Origin: Tissierellales bacterium
GTDB lineage: Bacteria > Bacillota > Clostridia > Tissierellales > Sedimentibacteraceae
Assembly (NCBI GenBank): GCA_018433765.1
Contig: JAHDQO010000005.1
Coordinates: forward strand, 62,001-126,000
Length of the DNA: 64,000 nucleotides
Direction of reading: 5' to 3'
A program made the position numbers and the translations under genes. This document shows positions 1 to 8,860 of this stretch, in pieces; position 1 is the stretch's first letter; every line of letters starts with the position of its first letter. The notes beneath the pieces are model-generated. The model was not told where the DNA came from. It did not search any database and worked only from the letters and a program-made list of their open reading frames with translations.

Positions 1-111
1 GATACAACTATAAGTATATCTATAGAAGCACTTATTGCAGCTCAAACTTCAGCAATGATTGCAGCGGCTACTGCTTCTTATATTGCAGTGTATTCAACTT
101 CATCTAATTAA
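1..111 (+). CDS. C-terminal end of an unidentified protein (partial)
   Basis: An open frame runs in from the left edge and ends at a TAA at 109-111. The visible 36 residues are rich in Ala, Ser, Thr and Ile, with two alanine-rich stretches (ALIAAQTS and MIAAATASY), and contain no recognisable domain. Such a tail could be a surface-exposed or amphipathic helix, but nothing identifies the family. The next gene starts 77 bases downstream. Confidence 0.45.
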   Translation, partial: DTTISISIEALIAAQTSAMIAAATASYIAVYSTSSN

Positions 112-188
112 AAATAACAACTTATAAAATTAGAAAATATGGTAAACTTATTATAAGAATAATTTATTTCATAATAAGGAGTTATTAA

Positions 189-995
189 ATGCAATGGAAG
201 AAAGATTTTATTAATTTATTTGAAAATGATGAAATAGATGAAGCTTATAAACTAAAACATAAAAAAATACCTAGTAAACTATATAAATATTTACCATTTA
301 ATTCAGATAATTTAAAAAGTACATTAAACAATGAAATATGGTTTTCTATCCCCAAAAGATTTAATGATCCTTTTGACTGTATGGGAATATATTGGGATAG
401 TAAAGAAATGATTGATTATGTTTCAAAAAAGAATAGCAATAAAAAAGTTCTTAGTATAGAAGATATAAACAAAATACTAAAAAGTACAATTCAATCGTTA
501 ACATATCATATAAAGGTTTCTTGTTTTACAGAAGATTTATACAGTATGCCAATGTGGGCAAATTATTCAGAAAATCATAGTGGGTTTTGTATAGAATATG
601 ATTTTAGTAAGCTTAGTTATAATGATAATTTTTCAAAATATCTTTTTCCTGTAGCTTATGAGTCCAATAAATATGATATAACAGAATTGTTTAAAATAAT
701 ACTAAATAACACTAATGATCACAGGGTTTTCTTACTATTTTTTTTAATGCAGACTAAACACATTAGCTGGAATTATGAAAAAGAGTGGAGAATTTTTAAT
801 ATTGAACATTCAATTATTAGTGGATCAATAAAATGTCCTGTAAAACCAACAGCTATTTATCTAGGATTCAAATGCAATTCAGAAGATACCAAGATGGTAT
901 TAAAACTGAAAGAACACAATAAAATAGAATGTCCTATTTATTCATTAAAACAAACAGAAACAAAATTTTTTGATTTCGAGATAATTGAAAAATAG
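189..995 (+). CDS. DUF2971 family protein
   Basis: A 268-residue soluble protein with the hallmarks of DUF2971: an N-terminal KLYKYLPF segment, IWFSIPKRFNDPFDC at about residues 50-65, a central SCFTED...MWANYSENHSGFCIEYD block, and a late EKEWRIF and AIYLGFKC. The biochemical role of the family is not established; members are scattered accessory genes, some near mobile or defence loci. An ATAAGGAG site just before the ATG supports the start. The gene lies between an unidentified partial gene and a small PH-domain membrane protein on the same strand, so it may be co-transcribed with the latter (98 bases apart). No signal peptide or membrane segment is visible. Confidence 0.8.
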   Translation: MQWKKDFINLFENDEIDEAYKLKHKKIPSKLYKYLPFNSDNLKSTLNNEIWFSIPKRFNDPFDCMGIYWDSKEMIDYVSKKNSNKKVLSIEDINKILKSTIQSLTYHIKVSCFTEDLYSMPMWANYSENHSGFCIEYDFSKLSYNDNFSKYLFPVAYESNKYDITELFKIILNNTNDHRVFLLFFLMQTKHISWNYEKEWRIFNIEHSIISGSIKCPVKPTAIYLGFKCNSEDTKMVLKLKEHNKIECPIYSLKQTETKFFDFEIIEK

Positions 996-1093
996 GGATA
1001 TATTATTACAAAATTGTGGACAACTTTTATAATTTTTTATATGCTGAGTATAAAAGTAAAATAATATCTTTAGAACCAAAGGAGGAAATAGCT

Positions 1094-1492
1094 GTGAAAT
1101 TTTATTCAAAACGTGATATTTGGACAGGTGTTTTTTTATTAGTACTTGTAGCATCGATATTAGTTACAGCATTAAGAAACTCAACTTTTTCAATATGGCA
1201 CATTGCAGTACCATTAGTATTTTTAATATTATATTGGATATTAGCCGGTACAAAATTCATAATTGAAGAAGATAATCTATTTATTAAATCAGGCCCTTAC
1301 AAATATAAAATAAAAATATCGGAAATTATCTATATTAACATGTCAAGAAAAACAGTATCTTCACCATCATTATTATTTGGACGTATAGAAATAAAATCTG
1401 AATACAAATATATAGTAACTTCACCTCCTAATAACAAAATATCTTTTTTGAAATTATTAGAAGAAAAAAATCCTAATATTAAATTCAACTAA
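1094..1492 (+). CDS. Small membrane protein with bacterial PH domain (bPH_6-like)
   Basis: The start is taken at GTG 1094, which has AAAGGAGG at the right distance. An in-frame GTG further upstream has no ribosome site and would add 26 unsupported residues. The 132-residue protein has two hydrophobic helices near the N-terminus (about residues 10-26 and 36-52), then a beta-rich domain beginning GTKFIIEEDNLFIKSG that resembles bacterial PH-like domains such as bPH_6/DUF1200. Such proteins have the PH domain on a membrane hairpin, and their function is mostly unknown. It ends at a strong bidirectional terminator facing ilvN. Confidence 0.65.
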   Translation: MKFYSKRDIWTGVFLLVLVASILVTALRNSTFSIWHIAVPLVFLILYWILAGTKFIIEEDNLFIKSGPYKYKIKISEIIYINMSRKTVSSPSLLFGRIEIKSEYKYIVTSPPNNKISFLKLLEEKNPNIKFN

Positions 1493-1494
1493 CC

Positions 1495-1534
1495 AAAAAA
1501 GGAATTCATTTATAAAAAACGAATTCCTTTTAAT
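1495..1534. terminator. Bidirectional intrinsic terminator
   Basis: An inverted repeat AAAAGGAATTC ... GAATTCCTTTT with A and T tracts on the two sides sits between two convergent genes, the PH-domain protein and ilvN. It can serve both strands. Confidence 0.85.
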
Positions 1535-1570
1535 TTTGCATTTTGCATCTTAAATTTTAAATTTATAAAA

Positions 1571-2050
1571 TCATCCTCTTTCAATAGCAGTAAGTCCAGT
1601 TCTGGTTATTTCTATTATTCCATAAGGTTTAACAAGTTCAAGAAATCCTGAATTCTTGCTTTCGTCGCCTGTAATTTGAATTGTTATACTTTTGGCACTT
1701 ACATCTACTATATGTGCTCTAAAAATATTTGCAATTTGAGTTAGTTCACTTCGAGTAGAAGTTGTACAGCTTATTTTAACGAGCATTAATTCTCTTAAAA
1801 CAGAAGCACATTCAGTTAGATTTGTAATTTTTATTACATTAATTAACTTATTGAGCTGTTTTGTTATCTGCTCAAGTACATATCCATCTCCTGTTACGGT
1901 AACTGTAATTCTAGATATTTTAGGATCTTGAGTTTCAGCAACATTTAACGTATCAATATTATAACCTCTTCTGCTGAACAATCCAGCAACTTTACTTAAT
2001 GTTCCTGAGTAATTTTCAACTAATATAGATAAAACGTGTCTTTTATTCAT
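1571..2050 (-). CDS. ilvN: Acetolactate synthase small (regulatory) subunit
   Basis: A 159-residue protein with an N-terminal ACT domain (HVLSILVENYSGTLSKVAGLFSRRGYNI, residues 5-32) and the conserved ITVTVTGDG segment, followed by the C-terminal IlvN domain (ISCTTSTRSE, FRAHIVDVS, ITGDESK). It binds the large subunit IlvB, activates it and confers valine feedback in branched-chain amino acid synthesis. Length is typical of the family. Its ATG has AGGAGG nine bases upstream inside the end of ilvB, and the two genes overlap by eight bases, which implies translational coupling. Confidence 0.95.
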   Translation of the reverse strand: MNKRHVLSILVENYSGTLSKVAGLFSRRGYNIDTLNVAETQDPKISRITVTVTGDGYVLEQITKQLNKLINVIKITNLTECASVLRELMLVKISCTTSTRSELTQIANIFRAHIVDVSAKSITIQITGDESKNSGFLELVKPYGIIEITRTGLTAIERG

Positions 2051-3698
2051 TTTGTCTACCTCCTAATCTTGGTATAGATGGAAAATTAGAATCTACTATA
2101 CATTCCAATAAGAAAGGTTTATCATCTTTAAATATTCTTTCTACTGCAAAGTCAATTTCTTCTTCTTTTGATATTTTCATTCCTTCGATTCCATAAGCTT
2201 CTGCAAGCTTAATAAAATCAGGATTAAATCCTATTTCAACTCCATAATATGAATCTTTTCCATATGCGTTGAGCTGAAGTTCTTTTACCATACCTAAATA
2301 ATTATTATTAAAAATAATTATTTTAACACCTAATTTATGCTCTGTTATTAAAGCAAGTTCACCTAAAAGCATTTGGAAGCCTCCATCACCCATAACGGAA
2401 ACTACATCGCATTCTTTCTTAGCAATTTTTGCACCTATTGCGGCAGGTAAACTATAACCCATAGTTCCTAATCCGCCAGAAGTCATAAACTTTCTTTCTT
2501 TTTTAGCACTAAAGCAGTGTGCAGACCAAATTTGATTCAATCCAACGTCTGCAGTTAAAATACCTTCATCATTCATATTATCAGAAATCTTTTTAATCAA
2601 TCTTCTTGGATTAATTCCAGTTTTATTTATTTCTAAAAGTTTTTCTTTATAAAGTTTTCGTTTTCCTTGGATATTATTAAGCCATTCATCTGTATTTATT
2701 GAATAGTTGTATTGTAAAAGAGAATTTAATATATTTTTAGCATCGCCAACTATTGGAACTTTAGTCGATACATTTTTACCTATTTCAGCAGGATCAATGT
2801 CTATATGGATTACGTTTTTGGTAACTTCACTTTTGTTTAGCATAGAAGTAGACCTATCTGCAAATCTTGCACCAATAACAATAAGTAAGTCAGATTTATT
2901 CATATAATTGTTTATAAAAGGATAACCGTGAGATCCTAATAAACCTGCAAAATATTTAGAATCATTAGGGAAGCTATCTACTCCCATCAATGAACAAACT
3001 ACAGGTATTTTAGTTTTTTTAACGAATTCAACTAATTCTTTTTTAGCATCGGATGAAGAAATACCTCCTCCAACACAGATAATTGGTTTTTTTGATTTAT
3101 TAATGTATTCAACTGCTTTTTTTATTTGTCTAGTATTTCCATTGTAAGTCGGTTTGTATCCTCTAATATTAATTTTTTTTGGATAAGAAAAATCTATAAT
3201 TTGATTTTGTATATCTTTTGGTATGTCTATTAAAACGGGTCCTTTTCTTCCAGAATTAGATATATAAAAAGCTTCCTTAATTATACGAGGAAGCTCATCT
3301 GCATTTTTAACTAAAAAATTATGTTTTGTAAAAGGTTCACTAGCTCCACTTATGTCAGCCTCTTGGAACATATCTCTTCCAATCATCTGGGAGTTAACTT
3401 GACCTGTAATAGCAATAAGTGGTATAGAGTCCATATATGCAGTAGCTATTCCTGTTATTAAGTTTGTTGCTCCCGGTCCAGAAGTAGCTAAACACACACC
3501 AACTTTTCCTGAAGCTCTTCCATATCCACTAGCCATATGAGCAGCGGATTGTTCCTGCCTTACGAGTATATGTTCTATGCTAGAACTACGCAAGGCCTCA
3601 TATAAAGGTAAGACGGCACCGCCAGGATATCCAAAGAGGACTTTAACATTCTCCTTTTCTAGACATTTTACAATTGCTTCTGAAACTTTGATTTTCAT
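2043..3698 (-). CDS. ilvB: Acetolactate synthase large (catalytic) subunit
   Basis: A thiamine-diphosphate enzyme condensing two pyruvates to acetolactate, or pyruvate with 2-oxobutyrate, the first common step of valine, leucine and isoleucine synthesis. The N-terminal TPP-binding region has FGYPGGAVLPLYEAL and the catalytic glutamate in VRQEQSAAHMASGYGR. A central domain follows (ICVGGG), then a C-terminal TPP domain with MGDGGFQM...NNNYLGMV, the GDG-NN motif. The start is placed at ATG 3698, well spaced from AAAGGTGG; a GTG nine bases earlier sits almost on that site. The protein is 551 residues, normal for IlvB. I looked for a T-box leader upstream and found none; a dispersed palindromic repeat lies there instead. 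Confidence 0.95.
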   Translation of the reverse strand: MKIKVSEAIVKCLEKENVKVLFGYPGGAVLPLYEALRSSSIEHILVRQEQSAAHMASGYGRASGKVGVCLATSGPGATNLITGIATAYMDSIPLIAITGQVNSQMIGRDMFQEADISGASEPFTKHNFLVKNADELPRIIKEAFYISNSGRKGPVLIDIPKDIQNQIIDFSYPKKINIRGYKPTYNGNTRQIKKAVEYINKSKKPIICVGGGISSSDAKKELVEFVKKTKIPVVCSLMGVDSFPNDSKYFAGLLGSHGYPFINNYMNKSDLLIVIGARFADRSTSMLNKSEVTKNVIHIDIDPAEIGKNVSTKVPIVGDAKNILNSLLQYNYSINTDEWLNNIQGKRKLYKEKLLEINKTGINPRRLIKKISDNMNDEGILTADVGLNQIWSAHCFSAKKERKFMTSGGLGTMGYSLPAAIGAKIAKKECDVVSVMGDGGFQMLLGELALITEHKLGVKIIIFNNNYLGMVKELQLNAYGKDSYYGVEIGFNPDFIKLAEAYGIEGMKISKEEEIDFAVERIFKDDKPFLLECIVDSNFPSIPRLGGRQNE

Positions 3699-3730
3699 TA
3701 AAATCACCCCACCTTTATATTTTTAGTTAA

Positions 3731-3832
3731 ATTAATGGAAGCTTTTACAAAAAATTAATTTATGTAGTAAAGTTTCCATTATTACTAGTTACTCATTTAT
3801 GGTTACTAGTTTTATGTTATTAGTTATGAATT
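3731..3832. repeat. Dispersed palindromic repeat, copy 1
   Basis: AATGGAAGCTTTTAC and GTAGTAAAGTTTCCATT form inverted arms. Degenerate tandem units of the TTACTAGTTACTCAT type follow. It is a member of the family found at least 13 times in this window and lies in the upstream region of ilvB. Confidence 0.65.
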
Positions 3833-3997
3833 ATAGCATACCATGAATACTTATACAATAAAAAAATATAGAATCATGATAATATATAGTATTAAGATAC
3901 TATTATTTTTTATAAATGAATAAGTTGACAAAACAAACAATACATTACATAATACACATAAGAAGTATTATTAATGTGTTAATTATAGGAGGTAAAA

Positions 3998-4345
3998 ATG
4001 GTTGTAAATCACAAAGAAAATGTAGTATACAAAAAAATTGATTCACCAAAAGTAAAAGATGCATTTATGAAAGCTGTTATTTCACCTAATGAAGGATGGG
4101 AAGGCTATGTAATGAGAATATTAAAACTTGGAAAAGGTGGATATAGTCCTAAACATACTCATGATTGGCCTCATATTAACTATATAATAAAAGGAGAAGG
4201 AAAGCTTCATATAGATGGAGAAGATCATGAAATAAAAGAAGGCTCTTATGCTTATGTACCCGGAGGAGCATGTCATCAATTTATAAATATTGGAGAAGAA
4301 GATTTGGAATTTATTTGTATAGTACCAGAAGAAGGACATAAATAA
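3998..4345 (+). CDS. Small cupin-domain protein
   Basis: A 115-residue single-domain cupin. The two conserved motifs are visible: SPKHTHDWPHINYIIKGEG (motif 1 with three histidines and a glutamate) and YVPGGACHQFINIG (motif 2, with its histidine). These residues normally bind one divalent metal. Small cupins of this kind act as isomerases, dioxygenases or sensors, and the sequence gives no specific substrate. The start has AGGAGG at ideal spacing. It is monocistronic, since a clear terminator follows and the next gene has its own promoter. Confidence 0.85.
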   Translation: MVVNHKENVVYKKIDSPKVKDAFMKAVISPNEGWEGYVMRILKLGKGGYSPKHTHDWPHINYIIKGEGKLHIDGEDHEIKEGSYAYVPGGACHQFINIGEEDLEFICIVPEEGHK

Positions 4346-4373
4346 TCTAGAATTTTTTTATGAATAAACCAAT

Positions 4374-4426
4374 AAAAACTATGAAGTGAACTTTAAATTA
4401 AAATAAAGAACTTCATAGTTTTTTTA
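4374..4426 (+). terminator. Intrinsic terminator after cupin gene
   Basis: AACTATGAAGT pairs with ACTTCATAGTT and is followed by a run of T. The loop is long (about 20 bases). Confidence 0.8.
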
Positions 4427-4501
4427 TACAGATTTTTATAGTATTAAAGTCTAACGCCATTCCTTAAAAGCATATAAAAGGATAAAAAGTAATAAAAAAG
4501 G

Positions 4502-4530
4502 TTGAAAAAGTACTTTGTGTATGGTATTAT
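4502..4530 (+). promoter_or_regulatory. Sigma-A type promoter for HTH-hydrolase operon
   Basis: TTGAAA and TATTAT are separated by exactly 17 bases and lie 28 bases before the start codon of the HTH gene. Confidence 0.6.
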
Positions 4531-4557
4531 GAAAAAAAAGAAAAAGTAGGAGATATT

Positions 4558-5037
4558 ATGGAAAATAAATTTTATACTGTGGATCAAGTATCTGAAATGG
4601 TAAACATCCACTCAAAAACAGTTCGAAAGTATATAAGAGAAGGAAAATTAAGAGCTACAAAAATGGGTAAACAATGGAGAATTACAGGACACGATTTGAG
4701 TTTATTCATGGAAAATAAAACAAATGTGATTCCAGAAAATTCACATGAAGTAACAGATAATTTTTTCAAATTAGATGGTAGTTCAAATACGAACAATAAT
4801 AAAATTTCTGTTTCCACAGTAATTGATATTATTGTTGACAACAAAGATGAAGCAGAGAGAATATCTAATACCCTTATAGCAGTTATGAATTCTAAAGATC
4901 CTCAGTACGGAAAGTCAACAATCAATGTTCAATATATTGAGAGATCTTGTAAATTAAGAGTTATGTTATGGGGAACGATTCATTTTATTGAGACATTGCT
5001 TAGCTGCATATCTGTTTTAATAGATGAAAAAGATTAA
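4558..5037 (+). CDS. Excisionase/MerR-like helix-turn-helix protein
   Basis: The first 50 residues form a winged HTH of the excisionase/BldC type (FYTVDQVSEMVNIHSKTVRKYI, then EGKLRATKMGKQWRI). The following 30 residues are Asn/Ser-rich and probably a linker. The last 75 residues (from ISVSTVIDIIVDN) have alternating hydrophobic strands compatible with a small alpha/beta sensing or dimerisation domain that I do not recognise. The gene is 15 bases upstream of an alpha/beta hydrolase, so it probably forms a two-gene operon with it. A role as autoregulator of the hydrolase is inference only. Confidence 0.75.
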   Translation: MENKFYTVDQVSEMVNIHSKTVRKYIREGKLRATKMGKQWRITGHDLSLFMENKTNVIPENSHEVTDNFFKLDGSSNTNNNKISVSTVIDIIVDNKDEAERISNTLIAVMNSKDPQYGKSTINVQYIERSCKLRVMLWGTIHFIETLLSCISVLIDEKD

Positions 5038-5052
5038 TAAAGGAGAGTTGAA

Positions 5053-5895
5053 ATGAAAAATAATTCTATATATAAATCTAATGAAGGTAAAGCATTAATT
5101 ATAAATCAATATGAGAATCTTATTAAAAAATGGCCAGTACAAAATGAAATTATTAATGTTAATACAATCTTTGGTAAAACTTTTATTATTGCTAGCGGAA
5201 AAAAAGAAAATAAACCTATTGTATTGTTACATGGTTCTTCAACAAATTCAGCTATGTGGATGGGCGATATAGAAAAATATAGTAAAAATCACAGAGTATA
5301 TGCTGTAGATATATTAGGAGAACCAGGAAAAAGTGATGAAAATAGACCTGATTTGAAAGGTGATTATTATGGAAAATGGATAGATGAGGTATTAGATGCT
5401 CTGAATATTGAGAAGATAATTCTTATAGGAAATTCACTTGGAGGATGGATGTCGCTAAAATATGCTGTTTATAAGCCAGAAAAAGTTGAAAAACTTATTT
5501 TGCTAGCTACATCTGGTATTACTCCTGCAAAACTTTCTTTTTTATTTAAAACTATGTTATTTATGTTATTAGGACAAAAAGGTATTGATAAATTAAATAA
5601 AATTGTTTATGGAAAAGAAGATATACCTGAGCAAGCTTTAAAATTTGGAAATCTTATTATGAATCATTACAATCCGCGTATGGGATCATTGCCAGAATTT
5701 ACAGATTACGAATTAAATAAGTTGATAATGCCTACTTTATATATTGGTGGAGAAAATGATGCATTATTGCCATCTAAGAAAATAGCAAACAGGATAACCA
5801 AAATGCTTCCAAAATCTAAGACGATGGTATTAAAAAATACAGGACACGTTTTAATTAATGTAGTAGATAATGTTATATCTTTTTTAGAGGGTTAA
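5053..5895 (+). CDS. Alpha/beta hydrolase
   Basis: A 280-residue protein of the alpha/beta hydrolase fold. The oxyanion-region motif VLLHGSSTN is near residue 60, the nucleophile elbow GNSLGG places the serine at residue 128, the acid is probably in GGENDALLP, and the histidine is in KNTGHVLIN near the C-terminus. It has no signal peptide, so it is cytosolic. The substrate is not predictable; relatives include esterases and C-C bond hydrolases. GGAGAG precedes the ATG, and the gene follows the HTH gene closely. It ends 60 bases before the riboswitch of the next operon. Confidence 0.85.
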   Translation: MKNNSIYKSNEGKALIINQYENLIKKWPVQNEIINVNTIFGKTFIIASGKKENKPIVLLHGSSTNSAMWMGDIEKYSKNHRVYAVDILGEPGKSDENRPDLKGDYYGKWIDEVLDALNIEKIILIGNSLGGWMSLKYAVYKPEKVEKLILLATSGITPAKLSFLFKTMLFMLLGQKGIDKLNKIVYGKEDIPEQALKFGNLIMNHYNPRMGSLPEFTDYELNKLIMPTLYIGGENDALLPSKKIANRITKMLPKSKTMVLKNTGHVLINVVDNVISFLEG

Positions 5896-5955
5896 TTAAA
5901 TTCAGCTTTTTCAACCAAATATACAATTATTAATATTTGATTAATTACTTAAAAT

Positions 5956-6078
5956 ATGCTAAAATATTAACGACTCCGAGCTGTTTATCCTAAAGGAAAC
6001 TATGGATTAACAGTCGATAGGGAATAAGCTGGAAACGGTTATTCCTCCCGGTGTGGAAAGGAGAAAATATTTTAGTAT
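5956..6078 (+). promoter_or_regulatory. Moco-type (molybdenum/tungsten cofactor) riboswitch aptamer
   Basis: The leader has the signature blocks of the Moco RNA motif: CGACTCCGAGC at the 5' side and CCTCCCGGTGTGGAAAGGAG at the 3' side. P1 pairs CTCC with GGAG and can extend through ATGCTAAAATATT and AATATTTTAGTAT. Two internal stems are visible: CTGTT...AACAG around 5981-6012 and GGAATAA...TTATTCC around 6021-6044. An intrinsic terminator follows directly, so control is probably by premature termination. The downstream operon encodes a metal-oxyanion-type transporter, consistent with Moco or Tuco sensing. Motif recognition is from memory and was not tested with a covariance model. Confidence 0.78.
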
Positions 6079-6086
6079 TAAAAATT

Positions 6087-6115
6087 AACCTATTCCGCAC
6101 GAATAGGTTTTTTAT
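6087..6115 (+). terminator. Riboswitch expression-platform terminator
   Basis: AACCTATTC and GAATAGGTT form a perfect nine-base-pair stem with a CGCAC loop and a T tract, eight bases after the aptamer and 28 bases before the first gene of the operon. Confidence 0.88.
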
Positions 6116-6143
6116 TATACCAAAATTTTATTAGGAGGAGAAA

Positions 6144-6689
6144 ATGTATAGATTTAAGAAAGGTATATGCATAATAATTGCAGCATTAATGATTTTAAGT
6201 GCATTAGCATCAGCCACACTTATATTTGCTGAAGAAGGAAACAATCCCTTATTTATAAATGAATGTACACCTGCTGATGGGTCTTCAAATATACCGACTG
6301 ATACTGAGATTAAAATTAACTTTAGTAAAAATGTAGTTAATTTATCTGTTAAAGATACAAATCTAAAATGTTTTTCAATGAAAGATAATGAAGGAAATGT
6401 TGCTGATGTAAATGTAGTAATGGCAGATGATCAAATAGATAGAGAAAATAGAAATGATATCATATTAGTTCCTGTAAATGGTTTGGAAGAAGAAAAAGAA
6501 TATACTATTACTATAAGTTCAAACTTAACAGCTAAAAATGGCAATACACTTGGAGAGGAAAAAACTATTACATTTTCAACAGTAGGATTTGTTAATGAAG
6601 ACAAAGTAGATATAGTTAAAATAGCTTTAATAATTATAATTGCTGTTATAATTGTTTTTGTTGTAATTAAATTAAATAAGAAAAAATAA
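6144..6689 (+). CDS. Secreted, membrane-anchored Ig-like (Big_5/SbsA) domain protein
   Basis: A 181-residue protein with a signal peptide (basic start, then IIIAALMILSALASATLIFA). One bacterial Ig-like domain follows, with the typical opening TPADGSSNIPTDTEIKINFSK and the closing YTITISS...TFST (about residues 35-150). A C-terminal transmembrane helix (IIIIAVIIVFVVIKL) ends in a KKK tail. It should be displayed outside the membrane. It is the first gene behind the Moco-type riboswitch and 20 bases before the substrate-binding lipoprotein, so a role in the metal uptake system, perhaps as an extracellular accessory, is inferred. AGGAGGAG supports the start. Confidence 0.8.
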   Translation: MYRFKKGICIIIAALMILSALASATLIFAEEGNNPLFINECTPADGSSNIPTDTEIKINFSKNVVNLSVKDTNLKCFSMKDNEGNVADVNVVMADDQIDRENRNDIILVPVNGLEEEKEYTITISSNLTAKNGNTLGEEKTITFSTVGFVNEDKVDIVKIALIIIIAVIIVFVVIKLNKKK

Positions 6690-6709
6690 AAAGAAATGAG
6701 ATTAGAAGA

Positions 6710-7807
6710 ATGAATTTTTTTATATTAAAGAAGTATAAAATAGTTTCTATAATATTAATTTTGATAATAACTATAACAGGATGCAGTCAAGTAAATCATG
6801 ATAAGAATAAGGATATAGAAACGCATATAATTGTAGATAGCATTGGTAGAAGTGTTGAAGTCCCTACAAATGTTGAAAGAATAGCTTGTATGTATACAGT
6901 TTCTGGACATATAGTTACTATGCTTGGAGAAGGAGATAAAATAGTTGCCGTAACAAATGGATTAAAAAGAGATAAATTACTTCATAAAATTAATCCTTCA
7001 ATATTAGATACTGTTACTGCTAAGTCCAGCGGTTCAATCAATATAGAAGAACTTATTAAAGTAAATCCTGATATAGTTTTAGTAGATAGAGTTATAGGGA
7101 CTAATCAAAAAGAAAAAGAAAAATTAGAAAAATTTAATATACCATATTTAATAGTTGATTTTCATTCTATAGAAGAACAGCAGTATTTAGTAGAAATGAT
7201 AGGAAAAGTTGTTGGAAATGAAGAAAAAGCAACGGAGTTTAATAATTTCTATGATGAAATAATTAATAGTGTAAGAAATATAACTAATACTATACCAGAT
7301 GAGAAGAAATTTAAAGTATATCATTCTGTTAATGAAGTTCTTAGAACAGACTCTAGTGATTCTTTAGGTATGGAATGGACAACAATAGCAGGATGTAAGA
7401 ATATTTCAAAAGATATGAATTTAGAAGCTGAAGCTGATGATTACTATACTAATGTAGAACAAATACTGCTTTTAAATCCTGAGGTAATACTAGTTAATGA
7501 ACAGGGAGTAGATGAATATATCAAAACCCAGCCTATGTTTAGTCCTATAGATGCTGTAGTTAATGATAGGATATATTTGCTTCCTGTGGGTATATCAAGG
7601 TGGGGACATACGACTTCTATTGAAACAGTATTAGCTATACCATATACAGTAAAAAAACTTTATCCTGATTATGCAGAAAACATTGATGTAGAAAAAATTA
7701 CAAAAGATTTTTATCAAAATTTTTTCAATTATAGTTTATCAGAAGACGAACTTAATCATTTAATGAGTGGAAAAGATATGAGATTAGGTAAAGACGAGAC
7801 AAATTGA
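6710..7807 (+). CDS. FecCD-type ABC transporter substrate-binding lipoprotein (probable molybdate/tungstate)
   Basis: A 365-residue lipoprotein with a lipobox ending ITGC at about residue 24. It then has a two-lobed periplasmic-binding domain of the BtuF/FepB/MolA type (DSIGRSVEVPTNVERIAC, IEELIKVNPDIVLV, LLNPEVILVNEQ, WGHTTSIETVLAIP). Proteins of this fold bind siderophores, cobalamin, haem or, in the MolABC group, molybdate and tungstate. The Moco-type riboswitch upstream points to the oxyanion option; sequence alone cannot exclude another metal complex. It is 14 bases before the permease gene. Confidence 0.82.
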   Translation: MNFFILKKYKIVSIILILIITITGCSQVNHDKNKDIETHIIVDSIGRSVEVPTNVERIACMYTVSGHIVTMLGEGDKIVAVTNGLKRDKLLHKINPSILDTVTAKSSGSINIEELIKVNPDIVLVDRVIGTNQKEKEKLEKFNIPYLIVDFHSIEEQQYLVEMIGKVVGNEEKATEFNNFYDEIINSVRNITNTIPDEKKFKVYHSVNEVLRTDSSDSLGMEWTTIAGCKNISKDMNLEAEADDYYTNVEQILLLNPEVILVNEQGVDEYIKTQPMFSPIDAVVNDRIYLLPVGISRWGHTTSIETVLAIPYTVKKLYPDYAENIDVEKITKDFYQNFFNYSLSEDELNHLMSGKDMRLGKDETN

Positions 7808-7821
7808 AATGAGGACTTTAA

Positions 7822-8844
7822 ATGAGCAAAAGTAAAAAGGTAAATACAAAGGTACTTACTATAATATTAATTATAGCACCATTTATACTTTTATTTGTTT
7901 CATTGTTTATTGGTAGATATCCTTTAACAGTTAACGAAGTTATAAAATACTTATCTTTAGGACATGATGTTGCATTAAAAGGAACAGATGCAATAAAATA
8001 CACTGTAATATGGCAGATAAGAATGCCTAGAGCTATATTAGCGTTATTAGTAGGTGGAAGTTTAGCCATTAGCGGCGGAGCTCTTCAGGGTATGTTTAGA
8101 AATCCCTTAGTTGATTCTGGAATGCTGGGTGTTAGTGCTGGAGCAGGATTTGGTGCGGCGATATCAATAATAATATTCAATAACACTATTTTTACTTATT
8201 TATTTGCTTTTGGATTTGGAATGCTGGCTGTAGTTTTAAGTTATCTTACAGGTAAAATATATAAAAGTGCACCCACAGTTACTCTAGTTTTAGGTGGAGT
8301 TATCATCTCATCAATTTTTAGTGCACTTCTTTCATTTGTAAAATATGTAGCTGATCCATATGAACAACTTCCTACAATAGTTTTCTGGCTTATGGGAAGT
8401 CTTTCAAGTGCGAATTATAAAGATATTCTTATTGCACTAATACCTATGTCTATAGGTGTAATAGGTATATTACTCATCAGGTGGAGAATTAACATTTTAT
8501 CTCTTGGAGAAAGAGAAGCTAAAACCTTAGGTGTTAATACAAAATTATGTAGAGTACTTATTTTAGCATGTACTTCTCTTGCGACAGCAGGTGCAGTTTG
8601 TGTTAGTGGAACAATAGGATGGATAGGTCTCGTAATTCCTCATATAGGACGTATGATAGTTGGAAATGATAATAGAATACTCCTTCCCACATGTATATCT
8701 ATAGGAGCATGTTTTTTAATTATAGTGGATAATATTGGCCGTGCAATAACAGGCGGAGAAATTCCATTAGGAGTACTAACTGCTATAGTTGGAGGTCCAT
8801 TTTATATTTACTTGTTAAAGAAAACCAGAGGAGGAAGCTGGTAG
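7822..8844 (+). CDS. FecCD-family ABC transporter permease
   Basis: A 340-residue integral membrane protein with about nine or ten hydrophobic helices and the family motifs RMPRAILALLVGGSLAISG, ALQGMFRNPLVDSGMLGVS, GEREAKTLGV and GTIGWIGLVIPHIGRM. The last of these lies close to the coupling region that contacts the ATPase. It works as a homodimer with the binding lipoprotein upstream and the ATPase downstream. GAGGAC precedes the ATG. The ATPase gene is separated by a 211-base gap filled by a dispersed palindromic repeat, so co-transcription must cross that hairpin. Confidence 0.93.
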   Translation: MSKSKKVNTKVLTIILIIAPFILLFVSLFIGRYPLTVNEVIKYLSLGHDVALKGTDAIKYTVIWQIRMPRAILALLVGGSLAISGGALQGMFRNPLVDSGMLGVSAGAGFGAAISIIIFNNTIFTYLFAFGFGMLAVVLSYLTGKIYKSAPTVTLVLGGVIISSIFSALLSFVKYVADPYEQLPTIVFWLMGSLSSANYKDILIALIPMSIGVIGILLIRWRINILSLGEREAKTLGVNTKLCRVLILACTSLATAGAVCVSGTIGWIGLVIPHIGRMIVGNDNRILLPTCISIGACFLIIVDNIGRAITGGEIPLGVLTAIVGGPFYIYLLKKTRGGSW

Positions 8845-8860
8845 AAGCAGTTGATTAATA

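Noticed and set aside
3699-3997. T-box leader before ilvB
   Set aside because: No AGGGTGGNACCGCG-type T-box sequence or specifier-loop structure is visible on the minus strand; the region holds a dispersed repeat.
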